Notes under the pieces: model-generated
Database searches by the model: none
The model's input: the letters and a program-made list of their open reading frames with translations, nothing else
What the model was told of the DNA's origin: nothing
Origin: Aureimonas psammosilenae
GTDB lineage: Bacteria > Pseudomonadota > Alphaproteobacteria > Rhizobiales > Rhizobiaceae
DNA: 64,000 nucleotides
NCBI RefSeq assembly: GCF_009176975.1
Contig: NZ_WEZG01000002.1
Span: 62,001-126,000 of the forward strand
Direction: 5' to 3'
Translations under genes and position numbers: made by a program
Shown here: positions 38,801-47,184 of the stretch, one piece after another
Layout of the letters: each line of letters begins with the position of its first letter
Position numbering within the stretch: the stretch's first letter is position 1

Positions 38801-39250
38801 ACCCGCGGCGCCCTCGGCCTCGCCGAGATCGGCAAGAAGCGTGGCAGGATCAAGGTTAAGCGCGGCGCGTCTGGCGGCTTCGGTGACGAGCAGAATCACC
38901 TTCTCGCCGGCGGCGGGGAGGCCGAGCATCTCGGCCGATACGGGCTGCGCGCTCGGCCCGGAGGCGAGGCGCAGAAGGACGCGCACACTCGTTCCTTCGA
39001 GGGCGCGGCGAAGGCCGGAGCGAAGCTGGCGTGTGAGAAGCGGCGGCAGGGCCGCGCCGGCGCTGAGGCCGAAAAGGTCCCGCCCCGCCGGATCGGCGAA
39101 GAGGACGTCGCTCAGCGAAGCGTTCAGAACGAGGCTCGCGCATCCGCGCCGCGCCGCACGGACCTGCGCAAGCGCCAGAAGCTCGGGAAGGATCGCGCCG
39201 GGCGCAGAACTCATCACACCATACCGCCGAAGGACAGCGACTCGAAACAT
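35840..39250 (-). CDS. Large PAS-domain sensor histidine kinase (DivJ/PleC/PdhS-like)
   Basis: 1,136 residues, soluble. The first 350 contain PAS-like regions, a Pro/Glu-rich stretch (residues about 290-350), further PAS domains near 380-470, 680-760 and 790-900, then HisKA with His at about 914 in NITHELRTPLNAIIGFADVM and an ATPase with GTGLGLPLTKAM. The kinase region with FGPIGNERYIEYLGDI matches PdhS/PleC-type kinases that control DivK and, through it, CtrA. Assignment within that group is inference. A CtrA-type site is 11 bp upstream. ATG at 39214 is an alternative start. Confidence 0.85.
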   Translation of the reverse strand: MFRVAVLRRYGVMSSAPGAILPELLALAQVRAARRGCASLVLNASLSDVLFADPAGRDLFGLSAGAALPPLLTRQLRSGLRRALEGTSVRVLLRLASGPSAQPVSAEMLGLPAAGEKVILLVTEAARRAALNLDPATLLADLGEAEGAAGLFGADGMVVSGRAFPDGLSADQNLSRAVQSLLADDTNQSDIIVGNVAIRLLRVEDDLVLALASQAAKAPEAPVSAGMNIAAIVGRWHVRRSEGGEDDASATQPPLRAIWGAPTFSEPQAPVLAASPVPEHQPAVPSDEPPATADDQPIDRPSVVTLPDMPEEEAGDLDLPFEADEEQPEEGDLPPPPHELPPESAPASVEGPTSAGADIAASPFVPRFDRPPARFVWQIDRNGAFRSLSPEFADAVGPRSADVIGRSFADVAASYGFDGSGEIRRLLERRDTWSGRTVFWPLENTDRRVPIDLAALPTYGRDRTFDGFRGFGIVRGAEAQEDPRAIGMSFARAPASPAPSEVEAPAATPTEPAAPNALFRRIETDLPAASFGRRPTPPAVSAPAEPSEDAQAPKVIRLGERRRAREGSLSETEEAAFRAIGAKLGKRSEAETPGALRFEEPATAPTAEEPVSAPQAPTDSAVPAADDRADSTPDERQALLDTGVEDAPLSAETAQDEAREALAALPLPILVQARDTVVFANEPFFALVGHRDIEALNEAGGLDTLFADTPDGAAPGEMVLCRADGNTVPAKVRMQRIPFAGRSSLLMTFETVEMPVAESPELDDLRREVGELKTVLDIATDGVVLTDMDTAVRAVNGSAQALFGLSAEEFQGRALSSLFAHESQRAVSEYVETLKNTGLAGVLNDGREVIGRVAQGGFIPLFITIGRLSDDRGWCVVIRDIAHWKRNEEELVNARRAAEAASLHKSRFLANITHELRTPLNAIIGFADVMASECFGPIGNERYIEYLGDIKRSGHHVLDLVNDLLDIAKIEAGKLELTFESVSLNEVLAEVVSVMQPQANRERVIVRSNLPPSVPPVVADRRTIRQIALNLLSNSVRFTPAGGQIIASTTYTAEGDVLLRVRDSGIGMTEREIEIALTPFQQVHHNSEERGQGTGLGLPLTKAMAEANRASFAIRSKPGEGTLVEIAFPSQRVLAD

Positions 39251-39260
39251 GCCACCGCAA

Positions 39261-39275
39261 TTAACGAAAGCTTAA
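39261..39275. promoter_or_regulatory. CtrA-type binding site upstream of the PAS kinase gene
   Basis: TTAACGAAAGCTTAA, the reverse complement of the 15-bp site at 13477-13491. It fits TTAA-N7-TTAA and ends 11 bp from the kinase ATG at 39250. If CtrA controls this gene, the kinase could be part of a feedback loop. Confidence 0.5.
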
Positions 39276-39441
39276 TAACGGCAGAGAAAGGGCCGTTCCA
39301 GAAACTATGATGTCGCGGAAGCAAATGCTTGAGTAAAGGTTAATCGCAGGGTGCAACGAAGTGCGATTCGCGGTCGTTGCTTTCGGTGAGTTCGAGGGCG
39401 GGTCACACCCCCGCGATCGCAGGCTATCTGGGAGAGATGAG

Positions 39442-39942
39442 ATGTCGGATACTGGCAATGGCGACGGCAACCCGATGGACGAAATGCGGCGCGCTTCGGA
39501 AGAGGCGATGCGCAACGCGCAAAGCGCCATCGGCATGGACCCCGCCAAGATGAACGAGGCCTTCCGCACCATGACGCAGCGCTCCATGGAGCAGTCGCGC
39601 GAGGCCTATGGGCGCATGAAGACGGCGGCCGAGGAAGCCACGCGGACGCTGGAAAACACGATGGAAAGCGCCCACAACAATTCCCTGCAACTGTCGAAGC
39701 GCGCCATCGACGCGATGCGGCGCAACGCCGATCTCGGCTTCTCGCATCTGGAACGCCTGATGGCGGCGAAGTCCTTCGCCGAGGTGATCGAGCTGCAAAC
39801 GCGCTACGTGCGCCAGCAGATCGAGACCTCCACCGATCAGGCCAAGGAAATGCAGTCGCTGACGCAGTCGATCGCGCAGGACTTGCTGAAACCCGGCCGC
39901 GAAGCGTTCCAGCGGGCGAGCGAAGCGGCCAAGGGAATGTGA
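39442..39942 (+). CDS. Phasin family protein
   Basis: 166 residues, almost wholly helical and amphipathic, with AAEEATRTLENTMESAHNNSLQLSKRAIDAMRRN and FAEVIELQTRYVRQQIE, the Phasin_2 pattern. Phasins coat polyhydroxyalkanoate granules. ATG at 39442 is preferred over a far upstream frame extension because GGGAGAGATGAG gives the ribosome site. A hairpin at 39951-39984 follows. No PHA synthase is in the window. Confidence 0.88.
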   Translation: MSDTGNGDGNPMDEMRRASEEAMRNAQSAIGMDPAKMNEAFRTMTQRSMEQSREAYGRMKTAAEEATRTLENTMESAHNNSLQLSKRAIDAMRRNADLGFSHLERLMAAKSFAEVIELQTRYVRQQIETSTDQAKEMQSLTQSIAQDLLKPGREAFQRASEAAKGM

Positions 39943-39950
39943 TCGTCGCC

Positions 39951-39984
39951 CAAGGCCGGTGCGTTCATTGCCGCATCGGCCTTG
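39951..39984 (+). terminator. Hairpin after the phasin gene
   Basis: A 13-bp stem (CAAGGCCGGTGCG with CGCATCGGCCTTG, one G-T pair) and an 8-nt loop, nine bases after the phasin stop. There is no T-run, so termination may be weak or the hairpin may protect the mRNA end. Confidence 0.5.
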
Positions 39985-40040
39985 CCTCTCAAGGCAAAAC
40001 CATCTATTTGACGCGCCAAGGCAGATCGCCTCGGCGGCAT

Positions 40041-40117
40041 GCGGTTGTAGCTCAGTTGGTTAGAGCGTCGGATTGTGGCTCCGAAGGTCGGTGGTTCGAA
40101 CCCACTCAACCGTACCA
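40041..40117 (+). tRNA. tRNA-His (anticodon GTG)
   Basis: 77-nt cloverleaf with acceptor arm GCGGTTG/CAACCGT, D-arm GCTC...GAGC, anticodon stem TCGGA/TCCGA with loop TTGTGGC (anticodon 40075-40077), T-arm closing on TTCGAAC and encoded CCA. The base before position 1 is T, so G-1 is not encoded; the first pair is G1-T72 and the discriminator is A73. This fits the alphaproteobacterial tRNA-His that lost G-1, whereas most bacteria use G-1:C73. Confidence 0.96.
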
Positions 40118-40326
40118 TCTCTTTTCACATTATCGTTTTCGAGATGCAGCTTCCTGCCCCTGTGATGGCTGTGCGGTCGTTCTTGCTTCCGCTTTTCCCT
40201 TTGAATTCCAGCGGTTCGTTTCGTTAATTCGACGCTGCGTGAGTTGAGGCGGCTAACGGGGCGACTCTTGCGGGTGTCACGGCTTCTCCCGTTTATTGTC
40301 TCCCTGCGAAGGCAAGGGGCAGGCCT

Positions 40327-40803
40327 GTGCGACACGATCCGGGAAAATGGTCGGAAGAAGCCAAGCGGAGCGCCATCGGTGAGCCGCAGCGAACGGCCTT
40401 GCGGGCGGATAACTTTCACGCTGCGAAGGCAGCGCAGCCAAGCTTCGCCGGCCGATCCATTCTCGTGGTCGAGGACGAATACATGCTGGCGCAGGAACTC
40501 GGCAACGAGCTGACGCGCGTCGGCGGATTCGCGGTCGGTCCCGTGCCGAGCGTCGAGGAAGCGCTCGGCCTCATCGAAACGAAGGCGCTCGACGGCGCGA
40601 TCCTGGATGTGAATCTCGGCGACGAGAAAGCCTATCCCATCGCCGACCGACTGCGGCAGCGCAGCGTACCCTTCATCTTCGCCACCGGTTACGAGGCGGG
40701 CGCCATTCCGGCGGCCTACGACAACGTGCCTCGGGTGATGAAGCCGGTGGATATGAGCCTCCTTGCCGGGCTCCTGTTCAACCAGCCGACAGCCGCGCTC
40801 TAG
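40327..40803 (+). CDS. Single-domain response regulator of the FAT GUY type
   Basis: 158 residues, GTG start at 40327 behind AAGGGG. After a 40-residue disordered N-terminus the receiver starts ILVVEDEYMLAQEL, phospho-Asp94 lies in AILDVNLGDEK, and PFIFATGYE is the PFxFATGY motif that defines FAT GUY regulators. These have no output domain and act in the alphaproteobacterial general stress response with HWE kinases, often phosphorylating PhyR-linked partners. The phytochrome at 19.6-22.2 kb carries the same motif in its own receiver. The stop codon lies inside the inverted-repeat element at 40800-40967. Confidence 0.9.
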   Translation: MRHDPGKWSEEAKRSAIGEPQRTALRADNFHAAKAAQPSFAGRSILVVEDEYMLAQELGNELTRVGGFAVGPVPSVEEALGLIETKALDGAILDVNLGDEKAYPIADRLRQRSVPFIFATGYEAGAIPAAYDNVPRVMKPVDMSLLAGLLFNQPTAAL

Positions 40804-40967
40804 AGCGTCGTCCGGGATATCGGACGCGGGTATGCCGCCGGGCTTTTGGTCCAAGGTCGAGGGGTTCGACAAGGTCGTAGCGGGGCTACGGCCGCAGGCG
40901 AAACCCGATGGATTTGGGCCGAAGGCACAAGGTAGATTTGCGTTCGATATTTCGGACGATGCTCTAG
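40800..40967. repeat. 168-bp inverted-repeat element (MITE-like)
   Basis: The two ends are a 23-bp near-inverted repeat, 20 of 23 matching, beginning CTAGAGC at 40800 and ending GCTCTAG at 40967. The inner sequence has no gene. The first bases of the left arm supply the stop codon of the response regulator. Size and terminal inverted repeats fit a miniature inverted-repeat element; no second copy is seen in this window, so repetitiveness is not shown. Confidence 0.55.
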
Positions 40968-41001
40968 GCACTCCGCGCCGATCTTTGAGCGGCGGAGGTT
41001 C

Positions 41002-41751
41002 TCACCGCCGCATGCCTGCCTTCTTCTCGGCGATGCCTCGGCCGAGAACGGCGAGCGCGTCGGCGCGCTCGTTTCCGGGCGTGCCGGCATGTCCCTTGGT
41101 CCAGTGAATCTCCACAATGCGGGATGGGAGAAGCGCGTCGAACTGCCGCCAAAGGTCGGCATTGGCCGTGCCGCCTTCCGGGCCTCGAGTCCAGCTCTGC
41201 CGTCGCCAGCCTTCGCGGCGTTCCAGAAACCCGCGATAAACGTAGTGGCTGTCCGTCCAGATTCTTGCCGGCTCCTTCTCACCCAGCCAGGACAGCGCGC
41301 CAAGCAATGCCGTCAGTTCCATGCGGTTGTTGGTGGTGGCGGCCTCGCCGCCGAGCGAGGCATGGATTTCCCGGCCCTCCCGATAAACCGTGAAGCTCCA
41401 GCCTCCCGGCGAGAAGCCCGGCGTGCAGGAGCCGTCCGTGAAGATCTGCAGCGCATCGTCCGGCAGAACCGATGCACCGGGGCCGGCAGGAGCGAGGAGG
41501 GGGCTGGTCGCCGGGAAGCCGGCTTCCCGTTCCAGCGCGTCGAAGCCTTCGGGACGCGGGCAGGCGAAGGGCACGCCCGTTTGCACGAGCCTTTGCCGCC
41601 ACCCGGCTTTCGGCGGCCATGAAAGGCCCCAGGCGCGCAGGCGCTCGCGCGTGAAGTCGCCATCCAGCGTCTTCGCCGCTTCGATCTCGGCCGCCGAGAT
41701 CGGCCTGCGCCGCTTCGCCCGCCCGGCTCCCGCATCCGTATCGCTCGCCAT
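41002..41751 (-). CDS. rnhA: Ribonuclease HI with N-terminal extension
   Basis: Cuts RNA in RNA-DNA hybrids. The catalytic set is Asp106 (FTDGSC), Glu145 (NNRMELTAL), Asp167 (WTDSHY) and Asp231 (NERADALA), with His221 in TKGHAG. The first 100 residues are an extension (AEIEAAKTLDGDFTRERLRA and a Trp-Pro-rich part) that is not the usual hybrid-binding domain. It begins two bases after xseA ends and is translated from the same mRNA. Confidence 0.93.
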   Translation of the reverse strand: MASDTDAGAGRAKRRRPISAAEIEAAKTLDGDFTRERLRAWGLSWPPKAGWRQRLVQTGVPFACPRPEGFDALEREAGFPATSPLLAPAGPGASVLPDDALQIFTDGSCTPGFSPGGWSFTVYREGREIHASLGGEAATTNNRMELTALLGALSWLGEKEPARIWTDSHYVYRGFLERREGWRRQSWTRGPEGGTANADLWRQFDALLPSRIVEIHWTKGHAGTPGNERADALAVLGRGIAEKKAGMRR

Positions 41752-41753
41752 GG

Positions 41754-43346
41754 TCAGAACAGCGTGCCCTGGCCTTCCTTGGGCGGCTTTTCCGGCGCGG
41801 CGGTCTTCGTTTTCGTCGCTTTAGGTTCCGTCTTGGAGGCCCTCGTGGCGATGGCCCGGCGACGGCCGTCGGCGAGCTCGACCTCGAAGATCGTGCCGGA
41901 TTTCAGCTTGGCCGCGCTGGTGATCGGCGTGTCGGCGTTGTTCGGGTCGCGGATGATCGCATAGCCGCGCTGCAGCACCTGGCGGGGATCGAGGCTGGCG
42001 GCGACGCGCGACACCGCGCCGAGCGCGTCCGTGCGCCGCTGCTGCGTGTAGCCGAAGGCGCGTTCCAGACGGGCTCCCAGGGCTTCCAGCTTTGTGCGGC
42101 CTTCCTGGCTGCGCGTCGCGATGGCATGGGGGCGCAGTTCCGAGACCACGCGCTCGAAACGCTGGCGTCGGCGCGCGAGGAAGTTGTCGAGGCTATGCCG
42201 GCCGCGCGTTTCGACGTGGCGGAGGTCCCCGCGCTTTTCCTTCACGAGTCCGTCGAGCCGAGCCGGCGACAGGCGCGCGCCCGATTCGCCGAAAGTGCGG
42301 CGCTTTTCGCCGACCGTCACCTGAAGGCTGCGGCCGAGATGGCTCGACGCGTCGTCGAGCCGGCGGCGCGGCATGGCGAGCAGCATGTCGATGGAAGGCA
42401 GAGCGCGCGACAGACCGGCGACGGAGCGCCCGCCATCGGCCAAACGGCGCGAAATGCCGGTGGACAGTCGCGCGTTGAGGCCGGCAATGCCGGCATCGAG
42501 ATCGGCCCGCACCGGAACCGCGATTTCCGCCGCGCCGGTCGGCGTTGGCGCGCGCCGGTCGGCGGCGTGGTCGATCAAGGTCCAGTCGGTTTCGTGGCCG
42601 ATGGCCGAGATCAGCGGGATCGCGGAGCCCGCCGCCGCCCGCACCACGGCCTCGTCGTTGAAGCCCCAAAGGTCTTCGAGGCTGCCGCCGCCGCGCGCCA
42701 CGATCAGGAGATCGGGCCGGGGGATCGCGCCGCCCGCCTCAAGGGCGTTGAAGCCCTCGATGGCCGCCGCGACCTCGGCCCCGCAGGTTTCGCCCTGGAC
42801 GCGCACCGGCCAAACGAGGAGATGCAGGGGGAAGCGGTCGGTGATGCGGTGGCGGATGTCGCGGATCACCGCGCCGGTCGGCGAGGTCACGACGCCGACG
42901 ACGCGCGGCAGGAAGGGCAGCGGTCGCTTGCGCTCGGGCGCGAACAGGCCCTCGGCCTCCAGCTTGCGCCGCCGCTCGTCCAGAAGCGCCATCAGCGCGC
43001 CCGCGCCGGCGGGCTCCAGATGCTCGATGACGATCTGGTACTTCGAGGAGCCGGGATAGGTGGTGAGCTTGCCGGTGGCGATCACCTCCAGCCCTTCCTC
43101 GGGCTTGAAGGGAAGCTTCGCCATGGCCGTGCGCCAAACCACGGCTTCCAGGCGCGAGCGGTCGTCCTTCAAGGCGAAATAAGCGTGGCCGGAGGAATGC
43201 GGCCCGCGATAGCCGGAAATCTCGCCGCGCACGCGCACGTGGTCGAAGGCGCTTTCCACCGTGCGCTTCAGCGCGCCGGAAAGCTCCGAAACGGTATATT
43301 CGGCCGCGTTGGTTTCGGTCGCGGCAAGGTCGGGAAGCGCGCTCAA
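41754..43346 (-). CDS. xseA: Exodeoxyribonuclease VII large subunit
   Basis: 530 residues. N-terminal OB fold [30 protein letters not shown], a central catalytic domain with [19 protein letters not shown] and [16 protein letters not shown], and a coiled-coil C-terminus with [10 protein letters not shown]. Degrades single-stranded DNA in mismatch repair; needs XseB, not in the window. The start appears to be TTG at 43346, directly after the LysR stop. A C-terminal Lys/Thr tail is unusual but harmless to the call. Confidence 0.94.
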   Translation of the reverse strand: MSALPDLAATETNAAEYTVSELSGALKRTVESAFDHVRVRGEISGYRGPHSSGHAYFALKDDRSRLEAVVWRTAMAKLPFKPEEGLEVIATGKLTTYPGSSKYQIVIEHLEPAGAGALMALLDERRRKLEAEGLFAPERKRPLPFLPRVVGVVTSPTGAVIRDIRHRITDRFPLHLLVWPVRVQGETCGAEVAAAIEGFNALEAGGAIPRPDLLIVARGGGSLEDLWGFNDEAVVRAAAGSAIPLISAIGHETDWTLIDHAADRRAPTPTGAAEIAVPVRADLDAGIAGLNARLSTGISRRLADGGRSVAGLSRALPSIDMLLAMPRRRLDDASSHLGRSLQVTVGEKRRTFGESGARLSPARLDGLVKEKRGDLRHVETRGRHSLDNFLARRRQRFERVVSELRPHAIATRSQEGRTKLEALGARLERAFGYTQQRRTDALGAVSRVAASLDPRQVLQRGYAIIRDPNNADTPITSAAKLKSGTIFEVELADGRRRAIATRASKTEPKATKTKTAAPEKPPKEGQGTLF

Positions 43347-43350
43347 CGGC

Positions 43351-44304
43351 TCACCATCCGGCAGCCAGAAGGTTGCTGCGCCCTCGGCCCACGCGGGCGA
43401 GCCGCGCCTGCTCGGTTTGATAGGCCGCCACCTCGATGGCCGGGGCAGGGCTCATGTTCTGCAAGCTGTCGCGGATATGGGCGATCAAGGCTTCCACCAC
43501 CGGGCGATCGGAATTACGGCCGCGGATCATGCCGATCTCGGCGTCCTCCAGTTTCGGGAAGCCGTCCGCTTCGGTCAGAACCCGCATTCCCGATCGCAGG
43601 GCGCATTCCGGCAGAACGCTGACGGCCAGACCCGCCAGAACGGCGGACGCGACGATCGTCGCCGACCAGGAGGTGAAAAGTACCCGATGGTCTCGGTCGA
43701 TTGCCTTCAAGGCTTCGATGCCTTGCTTGCGCCATGTGCAGTCGGCGCGCCCGATCGCCAGCGGAAGGACCTTCTCCTCGTGAACGCAATGAGCGGCGGA
43801 GGTGACGAAGTGCAGGGGTTCGCGACGGACGACTTCCGCATGGGCGATCCGGCTCGGACAAACGAGAGCGACGTCCAGGAGGCCTTTTTCGATATGATCG
43901 GTGAGGTTTTGCGAAGGCTCACAGGCGATCTGCAACTCGACGCGCGGATTGGAGCGCGAGAAGCGCGCCATGATCTCGGGGAGAAGACGTTCGGCATAAT
44001 CGTCCGGCAGGCCGATGCGCACATGGCCCTCGATCGATTCCTCGTCGAAGGCCGTCAGCGTTTCGATGCTGAGGCTGAGAAGCTTGCGGGCGTAACCGAG
44101 CAGCCGGTCGCCGTCTTCCGTGAGCTTCACGCTGCGGCCGTTGCGCTCGAAAAGCACGGTGTCCAGCCGTTCTTCCAGCTTCCGCATCTGCATGGAAACG
44201 GCGCTCTGCGTCTTGAACACCTCGTCGGCGGCACGGGTGAAACTGCCCGTATCCACGATGGCGAGAAAAGTGCGGACCTGGTCGAGATCGAGAGGAGCGG
44301 CCAT
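43351..44304 (-). CDS. LysR-family transcriptional regulator
   Basis: 317 residues. The N-terminal winged helix is [41 protein letters not shown], with effector domain [24 protein letters not shown] onward. ATG 44304. xseA follows directly, and a DUF1127 gene is divergent 179 bp away, a common arrangement in Rhizobiales, where the LysR protein may regulate that small gene. Effector unknown. Confidence 0.92.
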   Translation of the reverse strand: MAAPLDLDQVRTFLAIVDTGSFTRAADEVFKTQSAVSMQMRKLEERLDTVLFERNGRSVKLTEDGDRLLGYARKLLSLSIETLTAFDEESIEGHVRIGLPDDYAERLLPEIMARFSRSNPRVELQIACEPSQNLTDHIEKGLLDVALVCPSRIAHAEVVRREPLHFVTSAAHCVHEEKVLPLAIGRADCTWRKQGIEALKAIDRDHRVLFTSWSATIVASAVLAGLAVSVLPECALRSGMRVLTEADGFPKLEDAEIGMIRGRNSDRPVVEALIAHIRDSLQNMSPAPAIEVAAYQTEQARLARVGRGRSNLLAAGW

Positions 44305-44483
44305 GGCAGCGATCCATCATTCAGCCTGATGGACAGTATAAGCAACATTCGTTGGCTTGATCAATCCATCGGTCCTATCTCGTTTGCATCGGAACGAGCC
44401 GATGCCTGAACGCCGCCGGAAGCGACCCTTTCCGGCGAAGGGCGAAGCTTTGTCCGGAAACGAGAACTCAAGGAGAGATCACG

Positions 44484-44747
44484 ATGTCCATATTGCCGAG
44501 AACCTTGTCCGGCGGCCTGTCCGATGGCCTGCCGAGCGTGCATGTGGCTTTCGCGGCCGTGGCCGCCATGGCCCGTTCGTTCCGCAACCATCGTGCGGCC
44601 CGCCATGTCGGCGACCTGCCCGATTATCTCCTGACCGATATCGGGTTGAAGCGCGACGATGTGTCGGAAGCCCTGTCGGCCAATTGGCGGGACGATCCGA
44701 CGTTCCGGCTCGCCATGCGCGCGGCGGAGCGACGCCGGGCAAAATGA
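44484..44747 (+). CDS. DUF1127 domain-containing small protein
   Basis: 87 residues. The C-terminal DUF1127 motif is HVGDLPDYLLTDIGLKRDDV, with many arginines beyond it (AERRRAK). DUF1127 proteins have been tied to RNA maturation and phosphate, nitrogen or stress adaptation in related alphaproteobacteria. ATG 44484 follows AGGAGAG. Divergent from the LysR gene; a strong terminator follows. Confidence 0.88.
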   Translation: MSILPRTLSGGLSDGLPSVHVAFAAVAAMARSFRNHRAARHVGDLPDYLLTDIGLKRDDVSEALSANWRDDPTFRLAMRAAERRRAK

Positions 44748-44774
44748 TTGTCGATATCAGAACTGGAAACTGAG

Positions 44775-44803
44775 CGGCCCGCCACCTTCGGCGGGCCGTT
44801 TTC
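44775..44803 (+). terminator. Rho-independent terminator after DUF1127 gene
   Basis: Perfect 9-bp stem CGGCCCGCC/GGCGGGCCG with a 6-nt loop, then TTTTC. Lies between the convergent DUF1127 and CorC/HlyC genes and could serve both. Confidence 0.8.
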
Positions 44804-44822
44804 GTTCGGGGGATGCGGAGCC

Positions 44823-46142
44823 TCAGAAAGCCGTGCCGCCGTCCTCGTCCTCCGTCGCCGCCGAAGCGCGCGAGGCCAGGATCTTGTCGATGCGCCGGCC
44901 GTCGAGATCCACGACCTCGAACTTCCAGTCCGCCCATTCCACGATCTCGCCGACATCGGGGATATGGCCGAAGCGGTCCAGCATGAAGCCGGCCAGCGTT
45001 TCGTAGTCGCGCTCGCGCGGCAGCTTCAAGGGCGCCAGCGTGCGCTCCACCTGATCGATCGGGATGCCGGCGTCGATGAGCCAGGAGCCGTCGGCGCGCT
45101 GGGCGAAGGCGTAGTCCTCGTTCTCACCCTCGGGCAGGGAGCCGCCGATGGCAGCCAGGATGTCGGTCGGCGTGACGATGCCTTCGAAGGAGCCGTACTC
45201 GTCGAGAACGATGGCCATGTGGATATTGGCTGCCCGGAAGCGTTCCAAAAGCTTCAGGATCGGCATCGTCTCGTTGACGAAGAGCGGCTCGCGAAGGGCG
45301 GCGGCGAGATCCACCGTTCCGTTGCGGCGAACCTGCTCCAGAAGGTCCTTGGCCTGCACGACGCCGATGATGTCGTCGGAATCCTCGCCCATCACGGGGA
45401 AGCGCGAATGGCCGGCATTGCGGATCTCGTCGAGGATCGTGTCGGCGTCGTCGCCGCCCGCCAGCCAGTCGGCATCGGGGCGGGGCACCATGATGGAGCG
45501 CACGTTGCGGTCGGCGATGCGCAGCACCCCTTCCAGCATCTCGCGCTCTTTTTCCTCGAAGACGCCGCTTTGCGTGCCCTCGGCGATCATGGCCTTCACG
45601 TCCTCTTCCGTGACCATGTTCGTTTCCTCGGTGGAGGCACCGAAGAGCTTGGACACGGCGACCGTGGACACCGACAGCAGCCAGACGATGGGCGCGCCGA
45701 TCTTGGCGATGCCGCTCATGAAGGGCGCGACGAAGACGGCGATGGCTTCCGAGCGCTTCAGGGCGAAGCGTTTGGGCACCAACTCGCCGAAGATCAGCGA
45801 CAGGTAGGTGATGACGATGATGACCAGCGTGAAGGCCACGGCGTCGGCATAGGTGCCGACGCCCGGAACATCCCGCAACTGCTCGGCCAGCGGGCCGGAA
45901 AACACGGAGCCACCGTAGGCGCCGGCGATGATGCCGACGAGCGTGATGCCGACCTGGACGGTGGACAGAAAGGCGGTCGGGTCCTCGGTGAGCTTCAGGG
46001 CGCTCTTGGCCCTTTTGCTTCCGTCATCCGCCAGTTGCTGGAGCCGCGAGCGCTTGGCGGAAACCAGCGCCAGTTCGGACATCGCAAAGAACCCGTTCAG
46101 GAGAACGAGAAGAAAGACGATCAGCGCGTTGAGAAGAAGCAT
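44823..46142 (-). CDS. CorC/HlyC-type (CNNM) membrane protein with CBS domains
   Basis: 439 residues: four N-terminal helices (DUF21/CNNM, starting LLLNALIVFLLVLLNGFFAMSELALVS), paired CBS domains around residues 210-330 (VMGEDSDDIIGVVQAKDLL and LDEYGSFEGIVTPTDIL), and a C-terminal CorC_HlyC domain. Often annotated hemolysin, but relatives act in magnesium or cobalt efflux and sensing, so that name should be avoided. No partner gene adjoins it. Confidence 0.9.
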   Translation of the reverse strand: MLLLNALIVFLLVLLNGFFAMSELALVSAKRSRLQQLADDGSKRAKSALKLTEDPTAFLSTVQVGITLVGIIAGAYGGSVFSGPLAEQLRDVPGVGTYADAVAFTLVIIVITYLSLIFGELVPKRFALKRSEAIAVFVAPFMSGIAKIGAPIVWLLSVSTVAVSKLFGASTEETNMVTEEDVKAMIAEGTQSGVFEEKEREMLEGVLRIADRNVRSIMVPRPDADWLAGGDDADTILDEIRNAGHSRFPVMGEDSDDIIGVVQAKDLLEQVRRNGTVDLAAALREPLFVNETMPILKLLERFRAANIHMAIVLDEYGSFEGIVTPTDILAAIGGSLPEGENEDYAFAQRADGSWLIDAGIPIDQVERTLAPLKLPRERDYETLAGFMLDRFGHIPDVGEIVEWADWKFEVVDLDGRRIDKILASRASAATEDEDGGTAF

Positions 46143-46226
46143 CGATCCACCGGTGGCGGCTGTCTCACGACAACCTTCGTCCGCCGAGATAGCACAGCCG
46201 GGGCATATTTCGACAGGGTGCGATCG

Positions 46227-47129
46227 TCACTCGGCCGATTTGCCTTTCTCGGCGAAGCGATCGAAGACCGCCGTCATCTCGCGCGCGTAGTCCTCGCGCA
46301 TCTTCTGCCCGGACTGCATGAAGGCGTCGAAGAGCTGCGGTGCGGGCTTTCGCGGCGCGGGGGAAGGCGGCGGGGGAGCCGCACGCTCGGGCACCCGCAT
46401 CGTGTCGGCGGCCGACTGCATCCCCTTGGCGAAGGCCTCGAACATCACGGCGAAGGGAGCCACGGGGTCGAAAGCGGAAGCAGAATCGTGACGAGCCGGA
46501 ACCGGGGCGGGGGCGCTTCGCGACCAAAGGCCGAGACCCGCCTGGAACGCCTGCCCGAAGGCGTCGGCGAAGAAGTCGGCGGGCGTGGACGCGGCGGCAA
46601 AGCGCGCCGGGCGGCCGGCATCGGAAGGGCGCGTCATGGCTTCCACCGCGTTGGCGCCGCGCCGCATCATCTCGGCGGTGGCCGCGCCGAAATCGCCGGA
46701 AGCAAGACCCACGGGCTGCCCGCGACTCCAGGTCGAGAAGGCGTTGCGCATCATCGCTTCCATGCCGATGGCGGCAAGCTGCGGCATCATCCGCGCGAGC
46801 GCGTCCTGCGAGATGCCGGTGAGAACCGAGGCCTGCCGGGACACGGCCTCCCGCAAGGGACCGGAGCCGAGAATGGCGTCGAGGAAACTTTCGCCGGCGG
46901 GCCCTCGGGCGGGGGCCCCGCCTTGCGGCGTCATCGCGGTGAAGGCTTCGGCGAGCCGCGCCCAGCGCGCCGGGCTTTCCATCGCCTGGCGAAGACCGAG
47001 CGCGAAAACGGGCTCCAGCGCCGCTCTCGCCTTTTCCATGTCCGCGTGGCTGAGGCGCATTTCCTGCGCCAGACGGTCGGCGAGGGCGTTCGGATCGGGC
47101 GCTCGCCACCGGTCGTCGTGATCCGCCAT
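46227..47129 (-). CDS. DUF937 family protein
   Basis: 300 residues from ATG 47129. The start ALADRLAQEMRLSHADMEKARAAL then SFLDAILGSGPLREAVSRQA and TGISQDALARMMPQLAAIGMEAMM match DUF937-type proteins of Rhizobiales. The second half is Ala/Pro-rich with a phasin-like C-terminus (FDAFMQSGQKMREDYAREMTAVF). The frame stays open for 99 codons upstream but overlaps gshA in another frame, so that is rejected. Function unknown. Confidence 0.7.
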   Translation of the reverse strand: MADHDDRWRAPDPNALADRLAQEMRLSHADMEKARAALEPVFALGLRQAMESPARWARLAEAFTAMTPQGGAPARGPAGESFLDAILGSGPLREAVSRQASVLTGISQDALARMMPQLAAIGMEAMMRNAFSTWSRGQPVGLASGDFGAATAEMMRRGANAVEAMTRPSDAGRPARFAAASTPADFFADAFGQAFQAGLGLWSRSAPAPVPARHDSASAFDPVAPFAVMFEAFAKGMQSAADTMRVPERAAPPPPSPAPRKPAPQLFDAFMQSGQKMREDYAREMTAVFDRFAEKGKSAE

Positions 47130-47184
47130 GCGCTGCTCCCGTTCCGTCACTTGGCCGAGAGAATGACGGTTCGGGAGGTGGGCT

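Noticed and set aside
39280-39306. Possible EcfG promoter upstream of the PAS kinase on the minus strand
   Set aside because: GGAAC and CGTT are only 14 bp apart, outside the 16-17 bp needed.
40967-41001. Second copy of the 40.8-kb element elsewhere in the window
   Set aside because: I searched by eye for its CTAGAGC ends and found none, so no family can be claimed from this window.
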